Shown here piece after piece: positions 34,834-42,547 of a stretch of DNA of 64,000 bases. The notes under the pieces were generated by a model. It worked only from the letters and a program-made list of their open reading frames with translations, ran no database searches and was not told the origin of the DNA. Location: the NCBI GenBank assembly GCA_008011715.2, contig CP136508.1, positions 1,984,001 to 2,048,000 on the forward strand. The letters run 5' to 3'. Position 1 is the stretch's first letter. Each line of letters opens with the position of its first letter. Position numbers and translations under genes: made by a program. Source of the DNA: [Empedobacter] haloabium (GTDB taxonomy: Bacteria > Pseudomonadota > Gammaproteobacteria > Burkholderiales > Burkholderiaceae_D).

Positions 34834-37671
34834 CTATGTACGGAGCAGCTGCTCGAACTCCGCGGCCGGCACCGGCCGGCTGAAGTAATACCCCTGCACC
34901 TGGTCGCACTCGTGCGCGCGCAGGAAGTCCAGCTGCTCGGCCGTCTCGACGCCTTCCGCGATCACCTTCAGCTGCAGGTTGTGCGCCAGCGCGATGATGG
35001 AGACGACGATCGCGGCCTGGTCGGAGTCGCCGTCGATCTGGCCGACGAAGGTGCGGTCGATCTTCAGCACGTCGATGGGGAAGGTGCGCAGGTAGGACAG
35101 GCTGGAGTAGCCGGTGCCGAAGTCGTCGATCGACAGCGCCACGCCAAGGTTCTTCAGCTCGTGCAGCAGCGCCACCGCGCGCGCCACGTCGTCCACGAAC
35201 AGGCTTTCCGTCAGCTCCAGTTCCAGGCCGGCCGGTGGCAAGCCCGTTTCCGCCAGCACGGCGGCGATCGATTGCACCAGGTCCGGCTGGGCAAACTGGC
35301 GTGCCGACAGGTTGACGGCCATGCGCAGCGGCGGCAGGCCCGCCGCGCGCCAGGCCTGCGCCTGGGCGCAGGCGGTGCGCATGACCCAGGCGCCGATCGG
35401 CACGATCAGTCCCGTCTCTTCCGCCAGCCCGATGAAGCGCTGCGGCGACACCATGCCGAGTTCGGGATGCTGCCAGCGCAGCAGCGCCTCGACGCCGACG
35501 ATGGCGCCGCTGGCCAGGTCGAGCTGCGGCTGGTAGTGCAGCACGAACTCCTGCCGCACCAGCGCGTTGCGCAGCGCGCTCTCGATGCGCAGGCGCTCCT
35601 GCGCCTCCTCGTTCATCGAATGTTCGAAGAACTGGTAGCAGTTGCGGCCCAGCTTCTTGGCCGAGTACATGGCGATGTCGGCCTGCTCGATCAGGTGCCT
35701 GGACGGTGCGCCGTCGCCCTCGTACACGGCCACGCCGATGCTGCAGGTGACGATGAACTCCTTGCCCTCCAGGTCCACCGGTTGCGCCAGCGCGCGCATG
35801 ATGCGGCCGACGACGTCCGGCGACAGCGACTGCTCCGGATATTCGCTGAGGATGGCGACGAATTCGTCGCCGGACAGGCGCGCCACCGTGTCGCTCTCGC
35901 GCACCGAGGACTGCAGCCGCGCGGCGATGGTCTTGAGCAGCTGGTCGCCGGCCTTGTGGCCCAGCGTGTCGTTGACGAACTTGAAGCGGTCCAGGTCGAT
36001 CAGCAGCACCCACAGCGACTGGCCGCCCCGGTTGGCGTAGGCGACCGCCTGGGTCAGCCGGTCTTGCAGCAGCACGCGGTTCGGCAGGCCGGTCAGCGCG
36101 TCGTGGTGGGCGATGTGCTGGATGCGCTGCTCCGCCAGCTTGCGCTCGGTGATCTCGGCGCCGGTGCCACGATAGCCGCGGAACTCGCCCTGCGCGTCGT
36201 ACACCGGTTCGCCGTTGGTGGTGAACCAGCGCGTGATGCCGTCCTTGCCCGTGATCGGGTACTCCAGGTCGGAGAAGGGCAACCGTGCTTCCAGCCGCGC
36301 CATGTGGGCGCGGCCCCAGGCCGTCTCCAGCATCTCGGGATGGTTGTGCCAGCGCGGGTGGCCGATGAAGTCGGCGCGGTCGAGCCGACCCTTCTCGAAG
36401 AAGCCGTTGGTGATGCTGGTGAAGCAGAAGTTGACGTCCTGTTCCCAGTACCAGTCCGACGACAGGGCCAGCAGGCGCTTGAAGCGGTGTTCGCTTTCCT
36501 GCAGCGCGCGCTCGGTGCGCTTGCGCGCGGCCACGTCGGCGTTCAGTTTTTCGTTGGTTACCTGCAGGTCGGCGGTGCGTGCGTCGACCAGCCATTGCAC
36601 GCGGCGCGAGCGCTGCGACAGGGTCTGCATCAGCGTCGCCGCCAGGATGCTGAACAAGGTGCCGCCCAGCAGCGTGGAAACGGAGCCCAGGTGGTCGCTC
36701 AGGAACGGGCGCGGCAGCGCGTCCACGCGTACGCGCCACTCCAGGCCCAGCACCTCGAAGCTGCGCGTTTCCTGGTCGCGCGACCAGACGTCCAGCCAGC
36801 GCGGCAGCCACTGGGCCAGGCCGGGCGCCGGCGCCGGCTCCGGGCCGCTGGCATACACCAGCATCCCGGCGCGATCCTGCGCGCTGCCGGCATAGACGCG
36901 CAGGGCCAGCTGCGGATCGTCCAGCAGGCCGCCGGATCGCAGGATCTTGTGTACCAGCTGGGGCGCGTGGATCATCGCGGCCGTGTCGCCGACCCAGGCG
37001 GCGTGGCGCTGCGCCGGGGTGGCGGTGGGCGCGCCGGGGCGGTAGACCGGCATCAGGATGATGAAGGTATGGCGCTGGGCCGGGTTCTCGGCCAGGCTGA
37101 TCAGCGCCGTCGCGGCCGGTTTGCCGGTGCGCAGCACGCGCTCGATCGTGATCCCCGTCTGCGGCAGCGGTCCCACGTCGAAACCCAGCGTGGCGCGGTT
37201 CGGCGCGAACGGCTCGAAGTAGTCCAGCACATTGTAGTGGGAGCGTACGGCGGCGGGCACGAAGCCGGCCGGGCCCAGGTCGCGCACCGTGACACCCGGC
37301 CAGGTGCGTTGTACATCGCGCTCCCAGCCGGCCCGCTCGTCGTGGCGCAGCACCCGGTGGTAGGCGAAGGACTGGATGAAGGGGTAGCGCTGCAGCAGCG
37401 GCCGGGTGAAGCTGCCGAACTGTTCGCGCGTGACGGATTCCGGCGGCAAGGTGCGGAACAGCTGGTTGGTGACCGTCAGCACCTCGACGGCATCGTCCAG
37501 GCCGCGGCGCAGGGCCGCCACGCGCTGGTTGGCGCGCTGCTGGAACCCGAGGGCGTGCTTGCCATACTCCAGGGCGCTGACGGCGTAGAACAGCACGCCG
37601 GTGACGGTCACGCCCGCCACGAGCGTCAACACCGCCGCCACGGACACGCGAGATGACAAACGGCGGCGCAT
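34834..37671 (-). CDS. CHASE-PAS-GGDEF-EAL cyclic-di-GMP protein
   Basis: A 945-residue membrane protein. Domains: TM (~10-32), periplasmic CHASE (~75-300), TM (~330-352), short coiled coil, PAS/PAC (~390-510), GGDEF (~520-675) and EAL (~690-940). The GGDEF loop reads SGDEF, a variant compatible with activity. The EAL domain has EALLRW, and the downstream DDFGTGYSSL and KIDRTFV are intact, so phosphodiesterase activity is likely. CHASE domains sense small extracellular ligands. Whether net activity is cyclase or phosphodiesterase cannot be told. Confidence 0.92.
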   Translation of the reverse strand: MRRRLSSRVSVAAVLTLVAGVTVTGVLFYAVSALEYGKHALGFQQRANQRVAALRRGLDDAVEVLTVTNQLFRTLPPESVTREQFGSFTRPLLQRYPFIQSFAYHRVLRHDERAGWERDVQRTWPGVTVRDLGPAGFVPAAVRSHYNVLDYFEPFAPNRATLGFDVGPLPQTGITIERVLRTGKPAATALISLAENPAQRHTFIILMPVYRPGAPTATPAQRHAAWVGDTAAMIHAPQLVHKILRSGGLLDDPQLALRVYAGSAQDRAGMLVYASGPEPAPAPGLAQWLPRWLDVWSRDQETRSFEVLGLEWRVRVDALPRPFLSDHLGSVSTLLGGTLFSILAATLMQTLSQRSRRVQWLVDARTADLQVTNEKLNADVAARKRTERALQESEHRFKRLLALSSDWYWEQDVNFCFTSITNGFFEKGRLDRADFIGHPRWHNHPEMLETAWGRAHMARLEARLPFSDLEYPITGKDGITRWFTTNGEPVYDAQGEFRGYRGTGAEITERKLAEQRIQHIAHHDALTGLPNRVLLQDRLTQAVAYANRGGQSLWVLLIDLDRFKFVNDTLGHKAGDQLLKTIAARLQSSVRESDTVARLSGDEFVAILSEYPEQSLSPDVVGRIMRALAQPVDLEGKEFIVTCSIGVAVYEGDGAPSRHLIEQADIAMYSAKKLGRNCYQFFEHSMNEEAQERLRIESALRNALVRQEFVLHYQPQLDLASGAIVGVEALLRWQHPELGMVSPQRFIGLAEETGLIVPIGAWVMRTACAQAQAWRAAGLPPLRMAVNLSARQFAQPDLVQSIAAVLAETGLPPAGLELELTESLFVDDVARAVALLHELKNLGVALSIDDFGTGYSSLSYLRTFPIDVLKIDRTFVGQIDGDSDQAAIVVSIIALAHNLQLKVIAEGVETAEQLDFLRAHECDQVQGYYFSRPVPAAEFEQLLRT

Positions 37672-37753
37672 GCGACTCCCAGGAAAAGTACGTTAGCCCG
37701 TTAGTGTGTCACAAAACGCCGGGCTTGCCGACACAAAATATATCCAAAAGGAA

Positions 37754-38545
37754 TTATTTGTTGTCGTTACGCACCATCTCAGGGATCTCGGCCGCCTGGC
37801 GCAGTCCGTCCACGATGTGGTGCGCCAGCAGCCGGTTGAACGGACCGAAGCCCAGCCCCGGCCACGGGCTGCCCCAGGCGGCGACACGCCGCATCAGGGC
37901 GGCGGCGCGCGTGCGCTCGCCCGGCGCGCGCCGATGGGCAAACACGATGCGGTTGTTGCCGGCAATCCCGCGCAGCTGGCCCACGTGCCCGTCGAAGGCC
38001 TGGCGCAGGCGCCGCAGCATCGTCCCGAACTGCGGATCGTAGCTGAAGATATTGGTCACCAGGAGCCCGTCCGGCCGCAGCGCGCGACGGCAGTCGGCAT
38101 AGAAGTGCGCGCTGGCCAGCGCCGGCGGCAGGCCGCCGACGTCGAAGCCGTCCAGCAGCAGCACGTCGGCGCTGCCGGCCAGCGCCGGCATGTGCGCGGC
38201 CGCGTCCACGTGGACGATGCGGAACCGGTCACTGTCCGGCGGGATGGCAAAGCTGTCGCGCAGCGCGATGACGTCCGCGCGCAGCTCCAGCACCGTGATA
38301 CGGCTGTGCGGCAGGTAGCGGTGGCAGAACTTGGCGAGCGAACCGCCGCCGAGCCCGACCATGACGATATGGGCCGGTCGCGGCTTGAACAGCACGAAGC
38401 ACATCATGGCGCGCGCATAGGCCAGCACAAGCCGGTGCGGGTCGCGCAGGTCCATTTCGCTTTGCACCTCGCCCGGGGCGAATTCCAGGGTCAGCCGGGT
38501 TTTGCGGCGGTGCAGGAGGGGGCGGTGGTCGGTGGCCGTGGGCAT
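37754..38545 (-). CDS. Spermidine synthase-like methyltransferase-fold protein
   Basis: A 263-residue protein with the Rossmann core of SpeE: IVMVGLGGGSLAKF, VLELRADVIALR and the ADVLLLDGFD strand. The N-terminal tetramerisation part is short, and the polyamine-binding residues are not all evident, so it could be an unrelated member of the spermine/spermidine synthase superfamily. It sits just after the type VI PAAR gene on the same strand, 76 bp away, probably by chance. Confidence 0.75.
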   Translation of the reverse strand: MPTATDHRPLLHRRKTRLTLEFAPGEVQSEMDLRDPHRLVLAYARAMMCFVLFKPRPAHIVMVGLGGGSLAKFCHRYLPHSRITVLELRADVIALRDSFAIPPDSDRFRIVHVDAAAHMPALAGSADVLLLDGFDVGGLPPALASAHFYADCRRALRPDGLLVTNIFSYDPQFGTMLRRLRQAFDGHVGQLRGIAGNNRIVFAHRRAPGERTRAAALMRRVAAWGSPWPGLGFGPFNRLLAHHIVDGLRQAAEIPEMVRNDNK

Positions 38546-38621
38546 GGGCTAGGGTGGGGAATGGCGCTTGCGCCATCATAACGTACCCGTCCATCGCCGC
38601 GGCGCCGGCCGTCCCGGTTCG

Positions 38622-38885
38622 TCAACCGCGCCCGCTGCCCGGCACGGTAGTGATCAGTGTGGCACCGCAACTGGTCTTGTGGCCGTCGAACGCCACCGGC
38701 ACGCCGTCGACCAGCACCTTCGGATCGCCCTCGGCAATGATGCACACGGTGTGGCCCGGCAGCGGGCAGACGCACTGGTCACCCTTGCGGGCCACGGCGA
38801 CGCCCATCACCGTGCTGTTCGGCGCGGCGCTGATGACTTTGCCGCCGTGGCTGGTCGGATCGTTCAGGCGGATGACGCCACGCAT
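38622..38885 (-). CDS. PAAR-domain spike-tip protein
   Basis: An 87-residue protein that is almost entirely a PAAR domain: a Gly/Pro/Val-rich triangular tip with the RLNDPTSHGGKV start, GKV.SA, and His and Cys residues (HGG, CVCPLPGH, HKTSCG) that could hold the zinc. PAAR proteins cap the VgrG spike of type VI secretion and attach effectors. It ends the vgrG-tle3-tla3-PAAR series, 16 nt after tla3. Confidence 0.9.
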   Translation of the reverse strand: MRGVIRLNDPTSHGGKVISAAPNSTVMGVAVARKGDQCVCPLPGHTVCIIAEGDPKVLVDGVPVAFDGHKTSCGATLITTVPGSGRG

Positions 38886-38900
38886 GTCCTTCTCCTTTGC

Positions 38901-40391
38901 TTAGCGTGAATAACCCTGCGGACCCGGCTCGGCATCGTGACGCAGGCCCCACCACGGCAGGAAAGCGGCGTTGCCGCCACGGGCGCGGAACCAGGGGCCG
39001 TCCGGGTTGAACGGCCGGACCTTTTCGGGCGGCACGACCACGACGGCAGTCGGCTGGGCAGCGTCGGTGGTGCCGGCCACCAGCACGTTCTTGCCGATGT
39101 GGTTGGCGTAGGCGATGCCCAGTGCGACGTTGGTCAGCGCCGTGCCGGCACCCATTTCGCCCAGCAGGGCTGGAGTGTTGAAAGTCTGCTTGGCGAAGTC
39201 GAATTCGACCAGTTCCGTCGTCAGCGTCTGGGCCAGGCTGGCGATACGGTCCGGTGAGTCCGGGTGCTTGTTATTGGCGTCGTGGATGACGTAGCCGATG
39301 TCGGTGTCTTTTTTGCTGGCGTTGGTCGCTGCGGCTTCGATCGTTGCTTTCCACGCTTGCACTTGGCGGGACGGCTTGCCTTTGGCCGCCTCGAAGTCGG
39401 TCGTCTTGCGCGTGGCTGGATAGCCGATCCAGGCTAGCGGTGCGCGTTCGGTTTTGTAGTTGGGGCCGGCCAGGACGAGCAGCACCATATTCTCGTTGAG
39501 TTGTTTGTCCTTGGGCGGAAAGCTTGGCGCGTCCCAGTTCATGACCCAAACTGTTTCCTCGGGGTGAGTCTGCAGGTACTCAAGGCCGGCAGCCAGCGAC
39601 CGGAAGCCAGCATTGGGGCCGCCAGGCGCGACGTGTACGTCCGGGGGAGTGCTGCGTGTCCAGGAATTGGGGAAATTCACATTACCAATGTCGAAGTATT
39701 TGCGTATCGAATTGCTCACGAACTTAGCAGCCCCAGCTGGATTTAGTCGGCTCTCAGGAATGGCGTACTCAACCCTTATCCCAGCGAGTTCCCGCCACGT
39801 AGTTCGATCCTTGGTCGAATGCGCATTGTAGAAATAAGTTGAACTTTTAAAGTAGATATCCCGGAATCTGTACAGCAGCTCTTCCACATATTTTTCGTGA
39901 AAGCCCTCGAAACTCTCCTCCCCGTCATTTCCGGTCGCGATGACGCCAATTGGTTGCAACCTACCAAAACGCTCTGGTTTCGATTTGACCATATCGTCGT
40001 CTAGGTTTGGTCTGGCTAATCCCAGGGTCCAGAGGAGTTGCCACTCCGTTGGGTAGTCGCGGCGCTGCAGCGGGTTCAGCCACTGAAGACCGACGACCTG
40101 CGCCCTGTAGGGTTTTGCCGCCTCATGTGCAGCAAGTCCAGTCGCGGGGGCGGATGAATGAGCGTGAGCGGACCCAGTCAGCCCAACTAAAAGGTACGCG
40201 CACGTAGCGAGTACAGCAGGCATTGCAAAGAAGCGGGACATAATCTCTCCATCGGTTAATGGGCTGGTCTCTGCTGAGCCGCCAAGTACGGTAAACAATA
40301 GAACGGTGGCGATCGTTAGTGCCAACGTCAGCGCAGAGAATGCCAGCCGGCGGAGTAACGTACGGCTGAAAAAATGCAGTATATTAGCCAT
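38901..40391 (-). CDS. tla3: Tla3-like (DUF2875) type VI lipase adaptor
   Basis: A 496-residue protein. Two hydrophobic segments at the N-terminus (~14-38 and ~55-75) lead to a soluble region with the DUF2875 opening VVGLQWLNPLQRRDYPTEWQ. In P. aeruginosa and EAEC, Tla3 loads the Tle3 lipase for secretion through VgrG. It overlaps the tle3 stop by 1 nt. The N-terminal part (39650-40390) is visibly less G+C-rich than the rest of the window, like tle3. Recognition comes from the opening motif and gene order; details of its function are inferred. Confidence 0.8.
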   Translation of the reverse strand: MANILHFFSRTLLRRLAFSALTLALTIATVLLFTVLGGSAETSPLTDGEIMSRFFAMPAVLATCAYLLVGLTGSAHAHSSAPATGLAAHEAAKPYRAQVVGLQWLNPLQRRDYPTEWQLLWTLGLARPNLDDDMVKSKPERFGRLQPIGVIATGNDGEESFEGFHEKYVEELLYRFRDIYFKSSTYFYNAHSTKDRTTWRELAGIRVEYAIPESRLNPAGAAKFVSNSIRKYFDIGNVNFPNSWTRSTPPDVHVAPGGPNAGFRSLAAGLEYLQTHPEETVWVMNWDAPSFPPKDKQLNENMVLLVLAGPNYKTERAPLAWIGYPATRKTTDFEAAKGKPSRQVQAWKATIEAAATNASKKDTDIGYVIHDANNKHPDSPDRIASLAQTLTTELVEFDFAKQTFNTPALLGEMGAGTALTNVALGIAYANHIGKNVLVAGTTDAAQPTAVVVVPPEKVRPFNPDGPWFRARGGNAAFLPWWGLRHDAEPGPQGYSR

Positions 40392-42526
40392 TATAGAAAT
40401 TTCCGTTTATTTATTATCGTATCGGGCATTGATCCCTCATGTTTGCCTTCGGTTGCCCAATGGCTTACGGATTTTTCGAGGTAGAGGCCGGTTGCGAAGT
40501 ATTCAGAGAATCCCTTTGCAGGATCGGATTTCGGTAACCCCTTAGCGTATCGCCAATCTGCTGCCCAGCGAAGCTTGTTGATTTTCGCTTTGCTGATCTG
40601 ACAAACCCCAACTGCCACGTCGTACGAAAGTGCCAGCCGAGCATGCTCCGCATTGGTCATGATAGTCGAGTGGTCCGTGGCATGGGTATCGATACATTTC
40701 GCAAGCGTTTCCTTGATCTTCTCGGAGCGCCAAGCCAGGTACTCCGGGCTGGCGGCCGACAAATTGTCTTCCTCCTTGACCGGATCCCGCGGCTTGTAGA
40801 GACCCTCGCGTCTTGCCTGCATGCGCAGCAGCGCATGATGCTCGTAGCGCAGCGACGCTTCGCTGCTGCTGTCTCCACGAGGGGCGTCGGTCGCTGCGGA
40901 GCCGGGGAGCTTCTTCTTACGCGCGGTGATCTCGCCATAGGGATCGTTGGCGTCACGCTCCCTATCCTTGTCACGTGATTCGCCCGGAGCATCGAAGCCT
41001 TCGTCGAACTGGTCGCTGGCTTTACCAAACTGGATCGATTGGGGCTTGAATGACTTGGGCAGCGACGGCGCAGCAATGGGTGTTTCCCACTCGTCCGGCG
41101 GTGACGCGTTGATAGGCGGTCCGAAGAGTTTCAGGCCGACGATCGCCAGCGGAGCGGTAACGACCGTCATGACCTTCCCGACGATATTCTTGTTCGCGAC
41201 GAGACCCTTGGACAGCGAAAACGACGCGGGAGGCGAGCGCGGTACCCAGAAGTCCTTTTTGCTGGTGCCGGCATTGTGGCGCTTGTTCCAGAAATCATAG
41301 GTTTCGTTCTTGCCCACCTCCCACCCTTGCGCGAAGACGCGCTGGCTGAAGACACCTTTGCCGTTGGTGCGCCCGATTTCATCCTTGCTCAAGCCGCGCC
41401 AGCCAATGCCTTGTATCGTACTGGAAGAGATCACCTGATCATGCGGATTGAAGTACAGCGTGACACGGCCCGTCGTGGACTTTGGTTCACCGTACCCGTA
41501 CGATTCACGATCGGACTGCGCGTCGAACTTGTGCAGCTCGTTCTTGATGTATCTGTCGATCAGTTCCGCGCTCTGCCGGGTTGCCTGCCGCTTGCGAATG
41601 ATGTCGAAGAAGTTGGACAGTGTCTTGAACCGCGCTTCAGCCGTTATCCGGCCGCCATTACCATCGGCATCCTTCATCCCCAGTTCAGTCCAACCCTGCG
41701 CGACGTTTTTCGTCACGAGGCTGTACGGCGGATTACACAGGACGTAGGTATCGGCGACACAACCGTCCGGTGCATCCGCAGACTTGATCTTGTCGCCGAG
41801 GAAGGCTGCCGCCATCGCTACCATATTCCCCTGGCTGTGGCATACGATCGTAATCGGCGCATCGGCCTGCTCGTTGCGGATCGACTCGATCAGCTTGGCC
41901 AGCCGTAGCGCCGCCAGAACGTAATACGCGCGCGGCGGGCAGGAGAATACGAGCCGGTCATTCGTGGGATTGATATGCTGCACGTGGAGCCAGAGGAACA
42001 GCGTATCGTCGATGCCCTCCGACCACAGATCCGGCAGCGAGGTGCAGCCGTTTGCGAAGGGACCGCCACCCCAGTAGTCTTCTTCGTTGAGGTAGATGCT
42101 GTCACCGTAGTCCTGCAGCTCTTTGGCACTTGCCTTGTAGCCCCATCGAAAATGGATCACGGGCGAGAAGCTGCCTTCATCCGAAAGAAAGGTCTCCGGA
42201 GTCAGTTCTGGATTGATGTATCCGTCTGGCGTCAATTCCGGCATATACGTCGCCGGCCTCAGCTGCCCGCCCTCGGGCGTCGGATGCGCCATATGCTCGT
42301 TACAGCGCTTGAGCCGCTCGTTCAGCCCTTTGCACAGGCCTTCCTCGGCCTGCTTGTACCACTCGCCATCGGAGTTGACGCCGTGGACGAAGATGACGAT
42401 ACCCGGCAGGGGCAGCTGCATCACCACGTCCAGGTGCTTGGGGCTGAGGAATGAAATGCCGGACTTGGCGCCCACCATGAAGTTGTCAGGGCTGAACGCG
42501 GGATTGTCGAATGTTGCGGTAGTCAT
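40391..42526 (-). CDS. tle3: Tle3-like type VI lipase effector (alpha/beta hydrolase, DUF3274)
   Basis: A 711-residue predicted phospholipase-type toxin. The first ~250 residues carry an alpha/beta-hydrolase core: IVIFVHGVNSDGEW oxyanion region and the nucleophile elbow VCHSQGNMVA, with S231. The DUF3274-like C-terminal half is charged (SRDKDRERDANDPYGEITARKKK). It lies 22 nt after vgrG and is coupled to tla3, the arrangement known for Tle3 secretion. Its base composition is clearly more A+T-rich than its neighbours, a sign of transfer. No signal peptide, as expected for a type VI effector. Confidence 0.82.
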   Translation of the reverse strand: MTTATFDNPAFSPDNFMVGAKSGISFLSPKHLDVVMQLPLPGIVIFVHGVNSDGEWYKQAEEGLCKGLNERLKRCNEHMAHPTPEGGQLRPATYMPELTPDGYINPELTPETFLSDEGSFSPVIHFRWGYKASAKELQDYGDSIYLNEEDYWGGGPFANGCTSLPDLWSEGIDDTLFLWLHVQHINPTNDRLVFSCPPRAYYVLAALRLAKLIESIRNEQADAPITIVCHSQGNMVAMAAAFLGDKIKSADAPDGCVADTYVLCNPPYSLVTKNVAQGWTELGMKDADGNGGRITAEARFKTLSNFFDIIRKRQATRQSAELIDRYIKNELHKFDAQSDRESYGYGEPKSTTGRVTLYFNPHDQVISSSTIQGIGWRGLSKDEIGRTNGKGVFSQRVFAQGWEVGKNETYDFWNKRHNAGTSKKDFWVPRSPPASFSLSKGLVANKNIVGKVMTVVTAPLAIVGLKLFGPPINASPPDEWETPIAAPSLPKSFKPQSIQFGKASDQFDEGFDAPGESRDKDRERDANDPYGEITARKKKLPGSAATDAPRGDSSSEASLRYEHHALLRMQARREGLYKPRDPVKEEDNLSAASPEYLAWRSEKIKETLAKCIDTHATDHSTIMTNAEHARLALSYDVAVGVCQISKAKINKLRWAADWRYAKGLPKSDPAKGFSEYFATGLYLEKSVSHWATEGKHEGSMPDTIINKRKFL

Positions 42527-42547
42527 GGTCTATATTGATAGTTTGCG

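Noticed and set aside
31493..36811. A single 1772-codon open frame spanning several genes on the minus strand
   Set aside because: Only its last part is the real M16 protein. The rest is an out-of-phase reading across the M16 partner, the thioesterase region and the GGDEF/EAL gene, which each have proper starts and domains in their own frames.
38546..38621. A possible immunity gene in the gap after PAAR
   Set aside because: The gap is only 76 bp and has no coding frame; the following gene is a spermidine-synthase-like enzyme, which is not an immunity protein type.
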